NCBI GenBank assembly: GCA_900541975.1
Contig: UQLR01000001.1
Span: 62,001 to 126,000, forward strand
Reading direction: 5' to 3'
DNA: 64,000 nucleotides
Source of the DNA: an uncultured Oscillospiraceae bacterium
GTDB lineage: Bacteria > Bacillota > Clostridia > Oscillospirales > Acutalibacteraceae
Shown: piece after piece, positions 48,978 through 58,601 of the stretch
How positions within the stretch are numbered: position 1 is the first letter of the stretch
How the letters are laid out: each line of letters begins with the position of its first letter
Notes under the pieces: generated by a model
Databases searched by the model: none
The model's input: the letters and a program-made list of their open reading frames with translations, nothing else
What the model was told of the DNA's origin: nothing
Translations under genes and position numbers: made by a program

Positions 48978-49848
48978 TATTCGCACTCCTTAACAGCCTG
49001 CAGTCAGGATTTCTGACCGCATTTTGCTCCTGCTCCTTAAAAATAGACAAACGCTTCATTGCCTCGTCAAAATCGACCTGATGGCCGTCAAAATCCGGCC
49101 CGTCCACACAGGCGTACTTCATTTCTCCATTTACGGTTAACCGGCATCCGCCGCACATTCCTGTGCCGTCGATCATAATGGGGTTCATGCTAACAATTGT
49201 CTTTATCCCATATTCTTTGGTCATATTGCTGACAGCACGCATCATGGGAATCGGCCCAATTGCAATGACCAGATCATAGCCTGCGCCGTTTTGAATGTTT
49301 GCCAAAAGCGCATCTGTAACAAAGCCTTTATGGTCGTTTGAACCATCGTCAGTCATAACCGTCAGGTTCTGACTGACTTTTTTCATTTCATCTTCCAGAA
49401 TAATCAACTCTTTATTACGGAAACCTGCGATCACATCAACATGCGTTCCCATATTAAAAAGCGCTTTTGCCTGTGGATAAGCAATGGCGCATCCCGCGCC
49501 GCCGCCTATTACGGCGGCCTTTTTATAGCCTTCCAGCTCCGAAGCCTTTCCCAAAGGCCCTACAAAATCCAGTATGGCTTCTCCCTGCTGCAAAGTATCA
49601 AGCAGCAGCGTGGTTTTTCCAACCTTTTGATATATAATGGTAACCGTACCTTTTTCCCTGTCATAATCGGCAATTGTCAAAGGGATACGCTCCCCATGTT
49701 CATCTACACGCAGAATAATAAACTGCCCCGGCAGCGCCTTTCTGGCAATAAACGGCGCGTCTATCACCATTTTTGTTATTGAGGGATTCAAAGCGGCTTT
49801 TTCCACAATTTTAAACAACTTGCCCACATCCAATCCTAATTTGTTCAT
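48970..49848 (-). CDS. nfnA: NADH-dependent ferredoxin:NADP+ oxidoreductase, small subunit (NfnA)
   Basis: A 292-residue ferredoxin-NADP-reductase-like subunit. An FAD domain has GERIPLTIADYD, the NAD domain GGGAGCAIAYPQAKAL, and the C-terminal cysteine set GTGMCGGCRLTVNGEMKYAC binds [2Fe-2S]. Together with nfnB it balances NADH, NADPH and reduced ferredoxin in anaerobes. The ATG at 49848 has no good ribosome-binding site; a GTG or TTG 7-10 codons downstream may be the true start, since homologues begin near LFKIVEK. It is the first gene of the pair. Confidence 0.88.
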   Translation of the reverse strand: MNKLGLDVGKLFKIVEKAALNPSITKMVIDAPFIARKALPGQFIILRVDEHGERIPLTIADYDREKGTVTIIYQKVGKTTLLLDTLQQGEAILDFVGPLGKASELEGYKKAAVIGGGAGCAIAYPQAKALFNMGTHVDVIAGFRNKELIILEDEMKKVSQNLTVMTDDGSNDHKGFVTDALLANIQNGAGYDLVIAIGPIPMMRAVSNMTKEYGIKTIVSMNPIMIDGTGMCGGCRLTVNGEMKYACVDGPDFDGHQVDFDEAMKRLSIFKEQEQNAVRNPDCRLLRSANNG

Positions 49849-49904
49849 GAAGATATATTATACAGCTTTTTGGTTCTGATTTCAATAACCCAAAGATAAA
49901 ACTT

Positions 49905-50384
49905 TTATTTTCCTCTTTTTTTGCCGTTAAAATGAAAATGCAGCCTGTCTATCAAAAAAACCAATAAGAACCCGCAAAACGCGCCGGCAAAATCCAGCAA
50001 GACATCTTTTACTTCCGGCGAACGACCCGGTGAAACATACTGTAGTGATTCATCGCATATTGGAACTGCAAGCAGAAGAAAAAGCACAAAAAACAAATTT
50101 TTTGCGAGCGTTCTTCTGCTGTTTTTACGTACGGCAAGCGTTAGAAAAATTCCCATTATAAAAAATTCAAAAAAATGCGCCATTTTTCGCACAAAAAAAT
50201 CAGCCTGATCCTGGGTCATGCCGATTTCTGCAAAAAAAGCGCCCAGAAAATTGACAATACCGCCGCTTTCCAGCGCAGAGGTTTGTGCATTATGCAGGGA
50301 ACGGCTAAAAATAAAAAGTACGGTTAACACAGACAGCAAAATCAATACAAGCCCCGCTCCCCTGGACTTCTTGGTTTGATACAT
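49905..50384 (-). CDS. VanZ-family membrane protein
   Basis: A 159-residue protein with four hydrophobic segments. Conserved VanZ features: FVRKMAHFFEFFIMG in the second helix, ICDESLQYVSPGRSPEVKDVLLDFAGAFCGFLL towards the end (D-E-x-x-Q and G-R-x(n)-D-x-x-x-D-x-x-G). VanZ homologues affect glycopeptide and lipoglycopeptide susceptibility by an unclear mechanism; this solitary copy is chromosomal and not part of a van operon. The ATG at 50384 has GGGGGA 4 nt upstream. Confidence 0.85.
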   Translation of the reverse strand: MYQTKKSRGAGLVLILLSVLTVLFIFSRSLHNAQTSALESGGIVNFLGAFFAEIGMTQDQADFFVRKMAHFFEFFIMGIFLTLAVRKNSRRTLAKNLFFVLFLLLAVPICDESLQYVSPGRSPEVKDVLLDFAGAFCGFLLVFLIDRLHFHFNGKKRGK

Positions 50385-50556
50385 AAAATCCCCCATACTT
50401 GCAAAGAATCTTTCATCATTGTAAAAAATTATACAAAGGTTGTCAACCGCACGTTTCTAGATGTTTTTTTTACTTGCAAAGTGTATCTGTATATTGTATA
50501 ATTACAAAGATTTGTTTTTTACGAACTTTATTACGAATTGTACGGAGGGATAAAAT

Positions 50557-51063
50557 TTGGAAGCCATTATTGATTCTATCATAAGTGCTTTGGCTGGTAT
50601 TCCCGGCGAACTGGTTGTTTTTATTATTTCTTTATGCCCCATTTTGGAACTGCGCGGCGGATTAATTGCCGCAGCAGTTTATGGCATCGACTTATGGATT
50701 GCACTTCCAATCTGCCTGATTGGGAATATTTTACCTATCCCCTTTATTTTGCTCTTTATAGAAAAAATATTTGAATGGCTCAAAAACACGCGCTTTGTAA
50801 AAATGATTAATCGGCTGGAAGCAAAGGCAGAAAAAAATGCGGCAAAAATTATGAAGCATAAAAAATTTGGCCTGTTTTTGTTTGTCGCCATCCCTTTGCC
50901 TGGAACGGGCGCCTGGACCGGCGCGCTCGTCGCCGCTTTATTTAAATTTAAAATTAAGGACGCGGTTATCAGCATAGGCTGCGGTGTTTTGGGAGCCGCG
51001 GCGATTATGACCATTATTACCTATGTAATTCCCTGGTTTATTAAAATGGTTGCGGGCGGCTAA
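50557..51063 (+). CDS. Small-multidrug-export family membrane protein (COG2426)
   Basis: A 168-residue protein with three to four hydrophobic segments. LVVFIISLCPILELRGGLIAA at the N-terminus and FVAIPLPGTGAWTGALVAALF are the hallmarks of PF06695, a family named for putative small multidrug export though transport is not well proven. The start is an unusual TTG at 50557, fixed by GGAGGGA 6 nt upstream. A short hairpin follows the stop codon. Confidence 0.85.
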   Translation: MEAIIDSIISALAGIPGELVVFIISLCPILELRGGLIAAAVYGIDLWIALPICLIGNILPIPFILLFIEKIFEWLKNTRFVKMINRLEAKAEKNAAKIMKHKKFGLFLFVAIPLPGTGAWTGALVAALFKFKIKDAVISIGCGVLGAAAIMTIITYVIPWFIKMVAGG

Positions 51064-51086
51064 ATTTTATTGTATGATTATATGTA

Positions 51087-51111
51087 AGGGCAATCTTTTA
51101 CAGGTTGCCCT
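51087..51111 (+). terminator. Short hairpin after the COG2426 gene
   Basis: AGGGCAA (51087-51093) and TTGCCCT (51105-51111) with an 11-nt loop and a loose T-rich tail. Probably a weak terminator. Confidence 0.5.
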
Positions 51112-51141
51112 GCTTTATTATAAAGGCGGGTATTATAGATT

Positions 51142-52446
51142 ATGCCGAAAGAGAAAATATTTACAGACGTTGCTGTTTTGGGCGGAGGCGCTGCCGGATT
51201 GATGGCTGCGGTCAGTGCTGCAGGAATTTTAAAGAAAACCGGACAAACCGTAACTGTGGTTGAAAAAATGCCGCGTGTGGGTAAAAAACTTTTGGCTACT
51301 GGAAACGGGCGGTGTAATCTTGGCAATACAGATCTTTCCGCCGAGCGATATTTTGGAAGCGGCCAGGCGCAGCTTTCTTCGCTTTTTGCCAGATATGACA
51401 ATAGATATATGCAGAATATATGGAAGCAGATGGGACTGTTCACCTACTGCGACAGCAGCGGAAGAATCTACCCATGCAGCAACCATGCTGCGTCTGTACT
51501 GGATGTTCTTCGTCTGCAGCTGCAGGTTTTACAGGTGCATGAATTATGCAATACACCGATAGACGCCATCAGAAAAACAAAAAGCAGCGGGTTTATTTTA
51601 CATAGCAGAGACAAAGAAATTGCCTGTACAAGCTTAGTAGCGGCAACAGGCGGGCTTGCATCTCCAAAGCTTGGGGACGGCAATCGTGGTTATACGCTAT
51701 TACAGACGCTGGGACATACGGTCACACCGCTTTTCCCATCGCTTGCGCCTGTTTTTGTGCAGGAGGCGTTTATCGGTTCTTTAAAGGGCCTGCGCGCCCG
51801 CTGCCGTGTTAAGCTTATTTGCGACGGTGTACCTGCCGCGCAGGAAGACGGTGAAGTACAGTTTACAGAAAAAGCTGTTTCCGGTATTTGCATGTTTCAG
51901 CTTTCGCGTAAAATTAATGCGTTTTTCCATCTGCACACGGTAGACGGCAAACCTTGCAGACAAACGGCGCTTTCTTTTGATTTTTTCCCCGATTATACAC
52001 AAAGCGAACTGTTTTTACATTTGCAGCGCCATGCACGCGGCGGGGATTTCCCTGCGCCCACGCTGTTAACAGGGTTGGTGCACAGCCGCATTGCAGCCAC
52101 GCTTTGCAAAGCAGGCGGCATTCAGCCGCTGGCAAAAGCAGCGGGCAACCTTTCAAAAAAAGAACTGGGAACACTTGCGGCGCTTTTAAAGGATTTTCGC
52201 GTGACGCCCTGCGCGCCCTCCAGCTTTGAAACGGCGCAGGTAACAGCCGGCGGCGTGCCTGCTGACGAAATAGATTTTCGTACCATGGCTTCCAAACGTT
52301 GTGCAGGGCTTTTTCTTGCCGGTGAAGTAGTTGATATTGACGGTATGTGCGGCGGTTATAATCTGCACTGGGCATGGGTATCTGGCATATTGGCAGGTCA
52401 AAACGCCGCACGGCAAATATGCAGCGAAGGAATAAATGTCTTATGA
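51142..52446 (+). CDS. HI0933/BaiN-family NAD(P)/FAD-dependent oxidoreductase
   Basis: A 434-residue flavoprotein. The FAD Rossmann motif is AVLGGGAAGLMAAVSA (about 11-26), then VEKMPRVGKKLLATGNGRCNLGN, the signature of this family. Late ASKRCAGLFLAGEVVDIDG and GGYNLHWAWVSG complete FAD binding. Relatives include BaiN, active on bile-acid intermediates, and proteins of unknown function (YhiN); the substrate here is not evident. It overlaps the next flavoprotein gene by 4 bp and forms a unit with it and probably the WYL regulator. Confidence 0.85.
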   Translation: MPKEKIFTDVAVLGGGAAGLMAAVSAAGILKKTGQTVTVVEKMPRVGKKLLATGNGRCNLGNTDLSAERYFGSGQAQLSSLFARYDNRYMQNIWKQMGLFTYCDSSGRIYPCSNHAASVLDVLRLQLQVLQVHELCNTPIDAIRKTKSSGFILHSRDKEIACTSLVAATGGLASPKLGDGNRGYTLLQTLGHTVTPLFPSLAPVFVQEAFIGSLKGLRARCRVKLICDGVPAAQEDGEVQFTEKAVSGICMFQLSRKINAFFHLHTVDGKPCRQTALSFDFFPDYTQSELFLHLQRHARGGDFPAPTLLTGLVHSRIAATLCKAGGIQPLAKAAGNLSKKELGTLAALLKDFRVTPCAPSSFETAQVTAGGVPADEIDFRTMASKRCAGLFLAGEVVDIDGMCGGYNLHWAWVSGILAGQNAARQICSEGINVL

Positions 52447-54044
52447 TACGGATTACAAATATAAAGCTTCCCCTTACTTATCATGACAACGCACTTACAG
52501 ATGCAGCTGCAAAGGCGCTGAGAATTGAACGAAGCGCAATCGCACATGTTTCGCTTTTTAAGCGGTCTGTCGATGCGCGAAGAAAAAACAACGTGCATTT
52601 TACCGCTGCACTTGACGTTGTAATAAAAAAAGAGGAACGCAGCGTTCTGGCGCGTTGTAAAAATATTCATGCTTCCATTGTACAGCCATATTCTTATCCG
52701 TTGCCCGCAAAAAGCCGCGCTTCCTTTCGTCCGGTGATTGCCGGCGCTGGTCCGGCCGGGCTGTTTGCCGCCTTGATTTTTGCACAGTGCGGCGCCTCGC
52801 CCATTGTATTGGAGCGTGGATCTGACGTGGAACGCCGCAGTAAAGATATAAGGCGTTTTTGGGATAGCGGCAAACTTGCTATAAATTCCAACGTGCAATT
52901 TGGAGAAGGCGGCGCCGGCACCTTTTCGGACGGGAAATTAACCACGGGCACAAAGGATGACCGCGCAGGGAAGGTACTGCAGGAACTGGTCAAAGCCGGC
53001 GCACCTGAAGAAATTTTATACAACGCAAAGCCACATATAGGTTCAGACAGGCTGCCCGGCGTAGTAAAAAATATTCGAAAACAAATTTTGGCGCTTGGCG
53101 GCACTTTTTTATTTGACACGCAACTGGAAGACCTTTTAATTAAGAACAATCGGATTACCGGGGCTTTGATTGCTAAAAACGGAAAAAAAGAGCAAATACC
53201 TGCGCAAGCGCTGGTTCTTGCAATCGGCCACAGTGCGCGGGACACATTTACCATGCTGAAAAACAGACGGATTGCAATGGAACAGAAGCCGTTTTCTGTT
53301 GGTGTTCGCATTGAGCATTTGCGTGCTGCGATCGACCGGGCGCAATACGGCCTGAGTGCAGGAACAGGCAGGCTGGGCGCCGCTGATTATAAGCTTGCCA
53401 CACATCTGCCAAACGGGCGCGGCGTGTACACATTCTGCATGTGTCCTGGCGGCTTTGTTGTGGCCGCCGCCAGCGAGGAGAGCGGCGTTGTAACGAATGG
53501 AATGAGCCATTTTGCAAGAAACGCAATAAACTCCAACAGCGCGCTGCTGGTTGGCGTAGGTCCTTCTGACTTTCAAAGCAGCGACGTACTGGCAGGCGTT
53601 TATTACCAGAGACGTTTGGAAGAGAAAGCATTTTCAGCCGGAGGCGGCCGTTACTTTGCCCCGGTGCAGAGAGTTTGCGATTTTTTGCAAAGACGTTCCT
53701 CTTCCTGCTTTGGAAGCATTTTGCCAAGCTATCGCCCCGGCACGCAATTTGCAGATCTGCACACGCTTTTTCCGGAATCTATTGCGCAATCGCTTGCAGG
53801 AGGGCTTTATGCAATGCAGAACAAACTGGAAGGCTTTGCAGACGGCGACGCGCTTTTAACCGGCGTTGAAACCAGAAGCTCTTCTCCTGTGCGGATTCTG
53901 CGTAACGAAAGTATGCAATCGAGCAATGTCAAAGGGCTTTACCCATGCGGAGAAGGCGCAGGCTATGCAGGCGGGATTATTTCTGCCGCGGTAGACGGTA
54001 TAAAATGTGCGGAAGCCGTTTTAAAAAATAAGGAAATGGGGTGA
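52443..54044 (+). CDS. COG2509-type FAD-dependent dehydrogenase
   Basis: A 533-residue flavoprotein. An N-terminal domain of about 90 residues (MIRITNIKLPL to LDVVIKKEER) precedes an FAD domain with PVIAGAGPAGLFAALIFA (about 97-114), the FGEGGAGTFSDGKLTT loop and a C-terminal GLYPCGEGAGYAGGIISAA. Such proteins are widespread in Firmicutes but biochemically undefined. Translation is coupled to the preceding gene through ATGA; longer upstream frames are not supported. Confidence 0.87.
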   Translation: MIRITNIKLPLTYHDNALTDAAAKALRIERSAIAHVSLFKRSVDARRKNNVHFTAALDVVIKKEERSVLARCKNIHASIVQPYSYPLPAKSRASFRPVIAGAGPAGLFAALIFAQCGASPIVLERGSDVERRSKDIRRFWDSGKLAINSNVQFGEGGAGTFSDGKLTTGTKDDRAGKVLQELVKAGAPEEILYNAKPHIGSDRLPGVVKNIRKQILALGGTFLFDTQLEDLLIKNNRITGALIAKNGKKEQIPAQALVLAIGHSARDTFTMLKNRRIAMEQKPFSVGVRIEHLRAAIDRAQYGLSAGTGRLGAADYKLATHLPNGRGVYTFCMCPGGFVVAAASEESGVVTNGMSHFARNAINSNSALLVGVGPSDFQSSDVLAGVYYQRRLEEKAFSAGGGRYFAPVQRVCDFLQRRSSSCFGSILPSYRPGTQFADLHTLFPESIAQSLAGGLYAMQNKLEGFADGDALLTGVETRSSSPVRILRNESMQSSNVKGLYPCGEGAGYAGGIISAAVDGIKCAEAVLKNKEMG

Positions 54045-54048
54045 CAGG

Positions 54049-55065
54049 ATGGAAAAGAAAACCTATACCAGACGTTTAAAACTTTTATATGTGCTGGATT
54101 TTTTAAAAACATACAGTGATGACGAACACCCCGTAACCGCCGCAAAAATTATGGATTTTTTAAAGGAACGGTCTGTTGAAAGCGGACGCAAGGCAATCTA
54201 TGACGATATTAACGCTCTGTGCGCGTATGGGCTGGATGTTTCCAGAGCCTATGCGGCAAAGGATGGTTTTTTCCTCGCTGAAAGGGAATTTGAAGTAGCG
54301 GAAATCCGTCTTCTGCTAGATGCGATTGCAAGCGCGCCGTTTATTACGGAAAAAAAGACCAGAGAGCTTTCAAAAAAGCTTCTGGCCTTTTTAAGCGTCT
54401 ATCAATCCAGGGAGGTTGCGCCTCAGCTGCATATCGACAGCCGTTTAAAATTTAAGAATGAACAAATTTATTATATTATCGACGCGGTCAACCACGCAAT
54501 TGCACAAAATAAAAAGATTGCCTTTACCTACTGCCATTATAAGATTGAAGACAATCAGGCCGTTTTAAAAAAGGACCGTGACTTTGTTATCAGCCCTTAT
54601 GCACTTGTATGGGCAAACGACCGTTATTATCTGGTAGGCAATTACGAAAAATACGACAACCTGAGTAATTACCGTTTGGATCGTATGAAAATGGCGCAGA
54701 TCACGCAGGAAAGCGCAAGGCCGCACAGCCAGGTGAGCGGTTATACCGGCGCGTTTGACACAGCCGATTATGTGCGAAAAAATATTATGATGTATCCCGG
54801 AGCGCAGTGTGAACTGGAGCTTTTATGTAAAAACAGCGTTTTGGAAATTATGCTGGACCGATTCGGTTCCGGCTGCGAGGTTATGAATAAAGGCAAGGAG
54901 CGTTTTCTGCTGCGGACAAGCGTATATATCAGCAACGGTCTTGCCGACTGGTTGTTGCCACTTTGCGACAGGGTACATGTATGCGCGCCGCACAAACTGC
55001 AAACCATGCTGGAACAAAAGCTTGCGGCAATTGCGAAAACACCGCAGGAAAAGGGCCTTCTATAA
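54049..55065 (+). CDS. WYL-domain transcriptional regulator
   Basis: A 338-residue protein with an N-terminal winged helix (about 1-75, LKLLYVLDFLKTYSDDEHPV to GRKAIYDDINAL) and a WYL domain (about 155-240) with IAFTYCHYKI and ISPYALVWANDRYYLVGNY, then a WCX-like C-terminus. WYL proteins sense nucleotides or nucleic acid and control DNA damage, phage-defence and other genes. It starts 4 bp after the flavoprotein stop codon. It is convergent with addA, with a 6-bp overlap of coding ends; a link to AddAB function is possible but not shown. Confidence 0.85.
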   Translation: MEKKTYTRRLKLLYVLDFLKTYSDDEHPVTAAKIMDFLKERSVESGRKAIYDDINALCAYGLDVSRAYAAKDGFFLAEREFEVAEIRLLLDAIASAPFITEKKTRELSKKLLAFLSVYQSREVAPQLHIDSRLKFKNEQIYYIIDAVNHAIAQNKKIAFTYCHYKIEDNQAVLKKDRDFVISPYALVWANDRYYLVGNYEKYDNLSNYRLDRMKMAQITQESARPHSQVSGYTGAFDTADYVRKNIMMYPGAQCELELLCKNSVLEIMLDRFGSGCEVMNKGKERFLLRTSVYISNGLADWLLPLCDRVHVCAPHKLQTMLEQKLAAIAKTPQEKGLL

Positions 55066-58000
55066 TGTAACTGTGCAAAAGTCGTTAAAATAAAACGAAT
55101 ATAAAATGCATTCTGCGACAGGAAGGCCCGTACACTGTTCCATCGCGTTTTTATACAAAAGAAGCTGCGTTTTATATTTTTCGCACAACTGCTTCATGTC
55201 TTTTGCATGGTCTGATTTATAATCCACAATCACTACCGCGCCGTTTTCCTCAAAGGCGCAGTCAACAGCGCCCTGCAAAATCATTTGTGCATCGCTATAC
55301 GGTGGGCCGAGCGTTTGATCCGCAAGGCCCGCCTTTATTTTTACCGTAAAGCGAAACTCCCTGTATGTTTTTTGGGCTTTACGGTATCTTTGCAGCACGC
55401 CGCTTGTCAGACAATTTGTAAGCTGTTCCAAATTGAGCGCCTGCGTTTGCCGCGGCGTAAGAAAACCGTTTGTGGAAAGGCGGTGAATTTCCTGATACGG
55501 GTTTTTCAAATAAGCCTCAAAATCTGCAAATTGCATAAAGCTGTGCAGCGCCGTACCCCTTTCCGCCCCTGTCATCGCCCCTTTATGCAGAAAGGCAGGC
55601 CGTGTGGTGAAGGCGTAGCGCGTGCTGAGTTGTTGGTGCGCAAGATCCGATGCGGCAACCTTGGCGGGGATCTTTGTCAACAAATGATGCGGATATGGCG
55701 CTGTAATCCTCCTGATGACCACATCCAGATTGCACGGCGGCGCTTGTTTTTCCGGTATGGATGGTACGCCGTTATATTCCACTGAAGATTCTACAGGTTC
55801 GATCAGCTGTATATCCCATTGGCTGCAATCCTCCTGCGGCACGGCCTGCGGCATACCGGCAAGCTCCCGCAGTTGCCCACCGGAAGGGTGCAGCAGCGCA
55901 CACTGCGTGATCCAGGTTAAAATAGAATTGGCGCTGCGCACGATATAAGGAGACAGTCCCCCCCCCTGCCCTAATTTTGCTGCAACTCCTTTTAAATACC
56001 GCTGCGGGTCTTTCTGGCTGCCAATGATATATAGCTTTTCTTTTGCTCTTGTCATGGCGACATACAATATGCGCAATTCTTCCGATTTGCTTTCCCTGTC
56101 GATTGCAAGCGCCACAGCCTGTCTGGGCATGGTTGTGTACCTGCAATGATTGACAGGATCCTTTTTGCGGATTCCAATGCCAAGTTCTCCGTGTAAAAGC
56201 ACTTCGTCCGCTTTATCGCTTTTAAAGCTTCTGGCCGTAGCGGCGATAAAGCAAACTGGAAATTCCAGGCCTTTGGAATGGTGAATACTCATGACTCTGA
56301 CACAATCGTCCCCTTGAAAACTGTTTCCTGAAGGCAAGTCTCCGTTTCTTTCCTGCAGCTTGTCAATAAAACGGATAAAGCTCCCAAGGCCTTTATAGCC
56401 GGAGCGCTCAAAGCTCTTGGCATGCTCCTGCAGCAGACGAAGATGGGAAAGCGCCGCGCCGCCGCCTTCTGAAGCCTGTATAACAGCCGTATAGCCTGTT
56501 TTGGTATAAATAGACTGAATCAACAGATCGGTTGGGGTGGTAGCCGCTTTCCGGCGGAAGGCGTCTGTTTCTGCTAAAAAATCGCGTGCGCGACGGTTTC
56601 CGGCTTGGGCATATGCCTTTAAGGCAAAAAGCAGCCTACCTTCCGGTTTTTCTGCACGTATTTTTGCAAGGTCGTCTGCAGTAAACCCTCCAATTGGGCT
56701 GAGCAGTACGGTTAAAAGCGGGATATCCTGCAAGGGGTTGTCCAGTATGCGCAGATAGGCCAGCATGACGGACACCTCCTGCAAAGAGAGGAATCCGCCG
56801 CCCGATTGCGCTGCGGCCGGAATCCCGCAGTTTATAAGCTCTTTTACATATAGTTCCGCATGATTGCTGACACCGCGCAGCAAAATGCAGAAATCTCCGT
56901 ATTTTGCTGCGCGCGTGCTGTTTCTCTCTGTAATCTGGTAAGTATCCATATAACGGTGAATGATGGATGCAATATGTCGCGCTTCTAAAATATCGGTTTC
57001 TTCCTGTTCCTGTGCGCCTGTATGCAACAGATGAAACGCCAAATCGGGACTTTGATCTAAGGGATATTGCGCGCCTGGCAGAAGCGCTTCCTCCTGCGTA
57101 TAATCCATATCCCCTACCTGCTGCGACATAAGACGCCCGAACACAAAGTTTACCGCCGCAGTAACCCCGCTTCGGCTGCGGAAGTTTCGGTCCAAAATTA
57201 CTTTAGCCGGATAAATGTCTTTTTGCGGATCATAAAGCGGATAGTTGCTTTTTCGCCGTAAAAAGATTGCGGGCATGGCCTGCCGAAATCCATAAATGCT
57301 CTGTTTGACGTCACCGACGACAAACAGATTTTCCCCATTGCGGCTGACAGCGCGAAAAATTAAATCCTGAATCTCGTTTGCGTCCTGGTATTCATCAACC
57401 ATAACCTCTGCAAAACGGCTCGCCGTATCCTGCGCGACCTGCGTAAATGCAAAACCGTCTTCCGTTTCTTCCAACAAAAGGTGCAGCGCCCAATGTTCCA
57501 GATCGTTATAATCTGCAAGATTTTTTTCGTTCTTTAGCCGGCCGTATTCTTCTGCAAAAAGGCGGACCGCGCCAAAAAGCTGGTGCACAACGGGCAAAAG
57601 TGCGCAGATATCCTCTTTGCATTCCTGTTGCTCCTGTTGATAAAAACCTGAGAGGGTTTTCAGTGTTTTTTTTAATAAGTCGCGGTTGGCCTGTATTTTG
57701 CATTTTACAGGGTCATCCTTATAGCCTTTTGCGCTGACAAAACGCGCTCTGCTGTCAAACGCCTGCAGACAGGCGCGGCACACATCCCACGATGCATGGC
57801 CTACGGCAGCCTGAATTTTTTCGATACTGCCGGCATCTTTTAACAACAGTTCGTGCAATGGTTCCCCAAGATCCGGAAGCTGCTCCCAAAGGCGCAGGGA
57901 TTCATCCGCCAGTTCCTTGCAGAAAGCGGCGGCCGCCTGCGCATACTCGGTGATGACCTGTCCCCATTGCGTTTTTTCAACAGGAATTTCCGGATCGTAC

Positions 58001-58599
58001 ATTTTCTCTTTATCTGCAAGCCATCTGTCTGGAAATGGGTGCGCTCGTAAAAAATCATACAGCCGCAGCAATACCTGCTGCAGCAAAAAATCGCTTTTTG
58101 CTGTGCTGAACGCATTGGCAAAATGATAAAATTCTTGCGCGGTGTTTTGCTCATAAAGCGCTTCGATTACATTGTTGACCGCCTCATATTGTAAAAGCAA
58201 AAGCTCGTTTTCTTCTGCCAGACGGTAATCCGGCGATATACCTAATTTATAAAAATTTTCTCTAACCAGCTCACTGCAGAAGCTGTGAATTGTGCTGATA
58301 TTGGCTTTTGCAAGCAAAAGCTGCTGACGGCGGAGGTTGCAGTTATGCGGGTCAAGCTGGAGCATCTCCTCCAGTTTGAAAGTGATACGCTCTTTCATCT
58401 CCGCCGCCGCGGCTCTTGTAAAAGTAACCACCAAAAGTTTGTCTACATCCGTTGGGTTGGCCGGGTCTGTAATTCGCTCGATCACGCGTTCAACTAAAAC
58501 GGCCGTTTTTCCGGAACCAGCTGCGGCTGAAACCAGCAGCGCACCGTTTCTGGCCCGAATTGCATGAATTTGGTTTTCTGTCCAATTTCTTTTTTCCAT
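55060..58599 (-). CDS. addA: ATP-dependent helicase/nuclease subunit A (AddA)
   Basis: A 1179-residue UvrD-type helicase with C-terminal nuclease. Walker A is VSAAAGSGKTAVLVERV (about 22-38), motif Ia TFTRAAAAEMKERI, motif II VDEYQDANEIQDLIF, motif III FVVGDVKQSIYGFR and motif VI ILYVAMTRAKEKLYII. The nuclease active site near the C-terminus includes DCAFEENGAVVIVDYKSD. With AddB it resects double-strand breaks and degrades linear DNA until it meets Chi, then supports RecA loading. It starts 2 bp after the addB stop codon. Confidence 0.96.
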   Translation of the reverse strand: MEKRNWTENQIHAIRARNGALLVSAAAGSGKTAVLVERVIERITDPANPTDVDKLLVVTFTRAAAAEMKERITFKLEEMLQLDPHNCNLRRQQLLLAKANISTIHSFCSELVRENFYKLGISPDYRLAEENELLLLQYEAVNNVIEALYEQNTAQEFYHFANAFSTAKSDFLLQQVLLRLYDFLRAHPFPDRWLADKEKMYDPEIPVEKTQWGQVITEYAQAAAAFCKELADESLRLWEQLPDLGEPLHELLLKDAGSIEKIQAAVGHASWDVCRACLQAFDSRARFVSAKGYKDDPVKCKIQANRDLLKKTLKTLSGFYQQEQQECKEDICALLPVVHQLFGAVRLFAEEYGRLKNEKNLADYNDLEHWALHLLLEETEDGFAFTQVAQDTASRFAEVMVDEYQDANEIQDLIFRAVSRNGENLFVVGDVKQSIYGFRQAMPAIFLRRKSNYPLYDPQKDIYPAKVILDRNFRSRSGVTAAVNFVFGRLMSQQVGDMDYTQEEALLPGAQYPLDQSPDLAFHLLHTGAQEQEETDILEARHIASIIHRYMDTYQITERNSTRAAKYGDFCILLRGVSNHAELYVKELINCGIPAAAQSGGGFLSLQEVSVMLAYLRILDNPLQDIPLLTVLLSPIGGFTADDLAKIRAEKPEGRLLFALKAYAQAGNRRARDFLAETDAFRRKAATTPTDLLIQSIYTKTGYTAVIQASEGGGAALSHLRLLQEHAKSFERSGYKGLGSFIRFIDKLQERNGDLPSGNSFQGDDCVRVMSIHHSKGLEFPVCFIAATARSFKSDKADEVLLHGELGIGIRKKDPVNHCRYTTMPRQAVALAIDRESKSEELRILYVAMTRAKEKLYIIGSQKDPQRYLKGVAAKLGQGGGLSPYIVRSANSILTWITQCALLHPSGGQLRELAGMPQAVPQEDCSQWDIQLIEPVESSVEYNGVPSIPEKQAPPCNLDVVIRRITAPYPHHLLTKIPAKVAASDLAHQQLSTRYAFTTRPAFLHKGAMTGAERGTALHSFMQFADFEAYLKNPYQEIHRLSTNGFLTPRQTQALNLEQLTNCLTSGVLQRYRKAQKTYREFRFTVKIKAGLADQTLGPPYSDAQMILQGAVDCAFEENGAVVIVDYKSDHAKDMKQLCEKYKTQLLLYKNAMEQCTGLPVAECILYSFYFNDFCTVTL

Positions 58600-58601
58600 C
58601 C

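Noticed and set aside
49905..50384. Vancomycin-resistance locus
   Set aside because: The VanZ-like gene stands alone, with no vanA/B ligase, vanH, vanX or vanRS genes nearby.
52374..52442. Upstream extension of the COG2509 flavoprotein gene
   Set aside because: It would lie within the preceding flavoprotein gene; the ATG at 52443 in the ATGA overlap is the usual coupled start and matches the family N-terminus.
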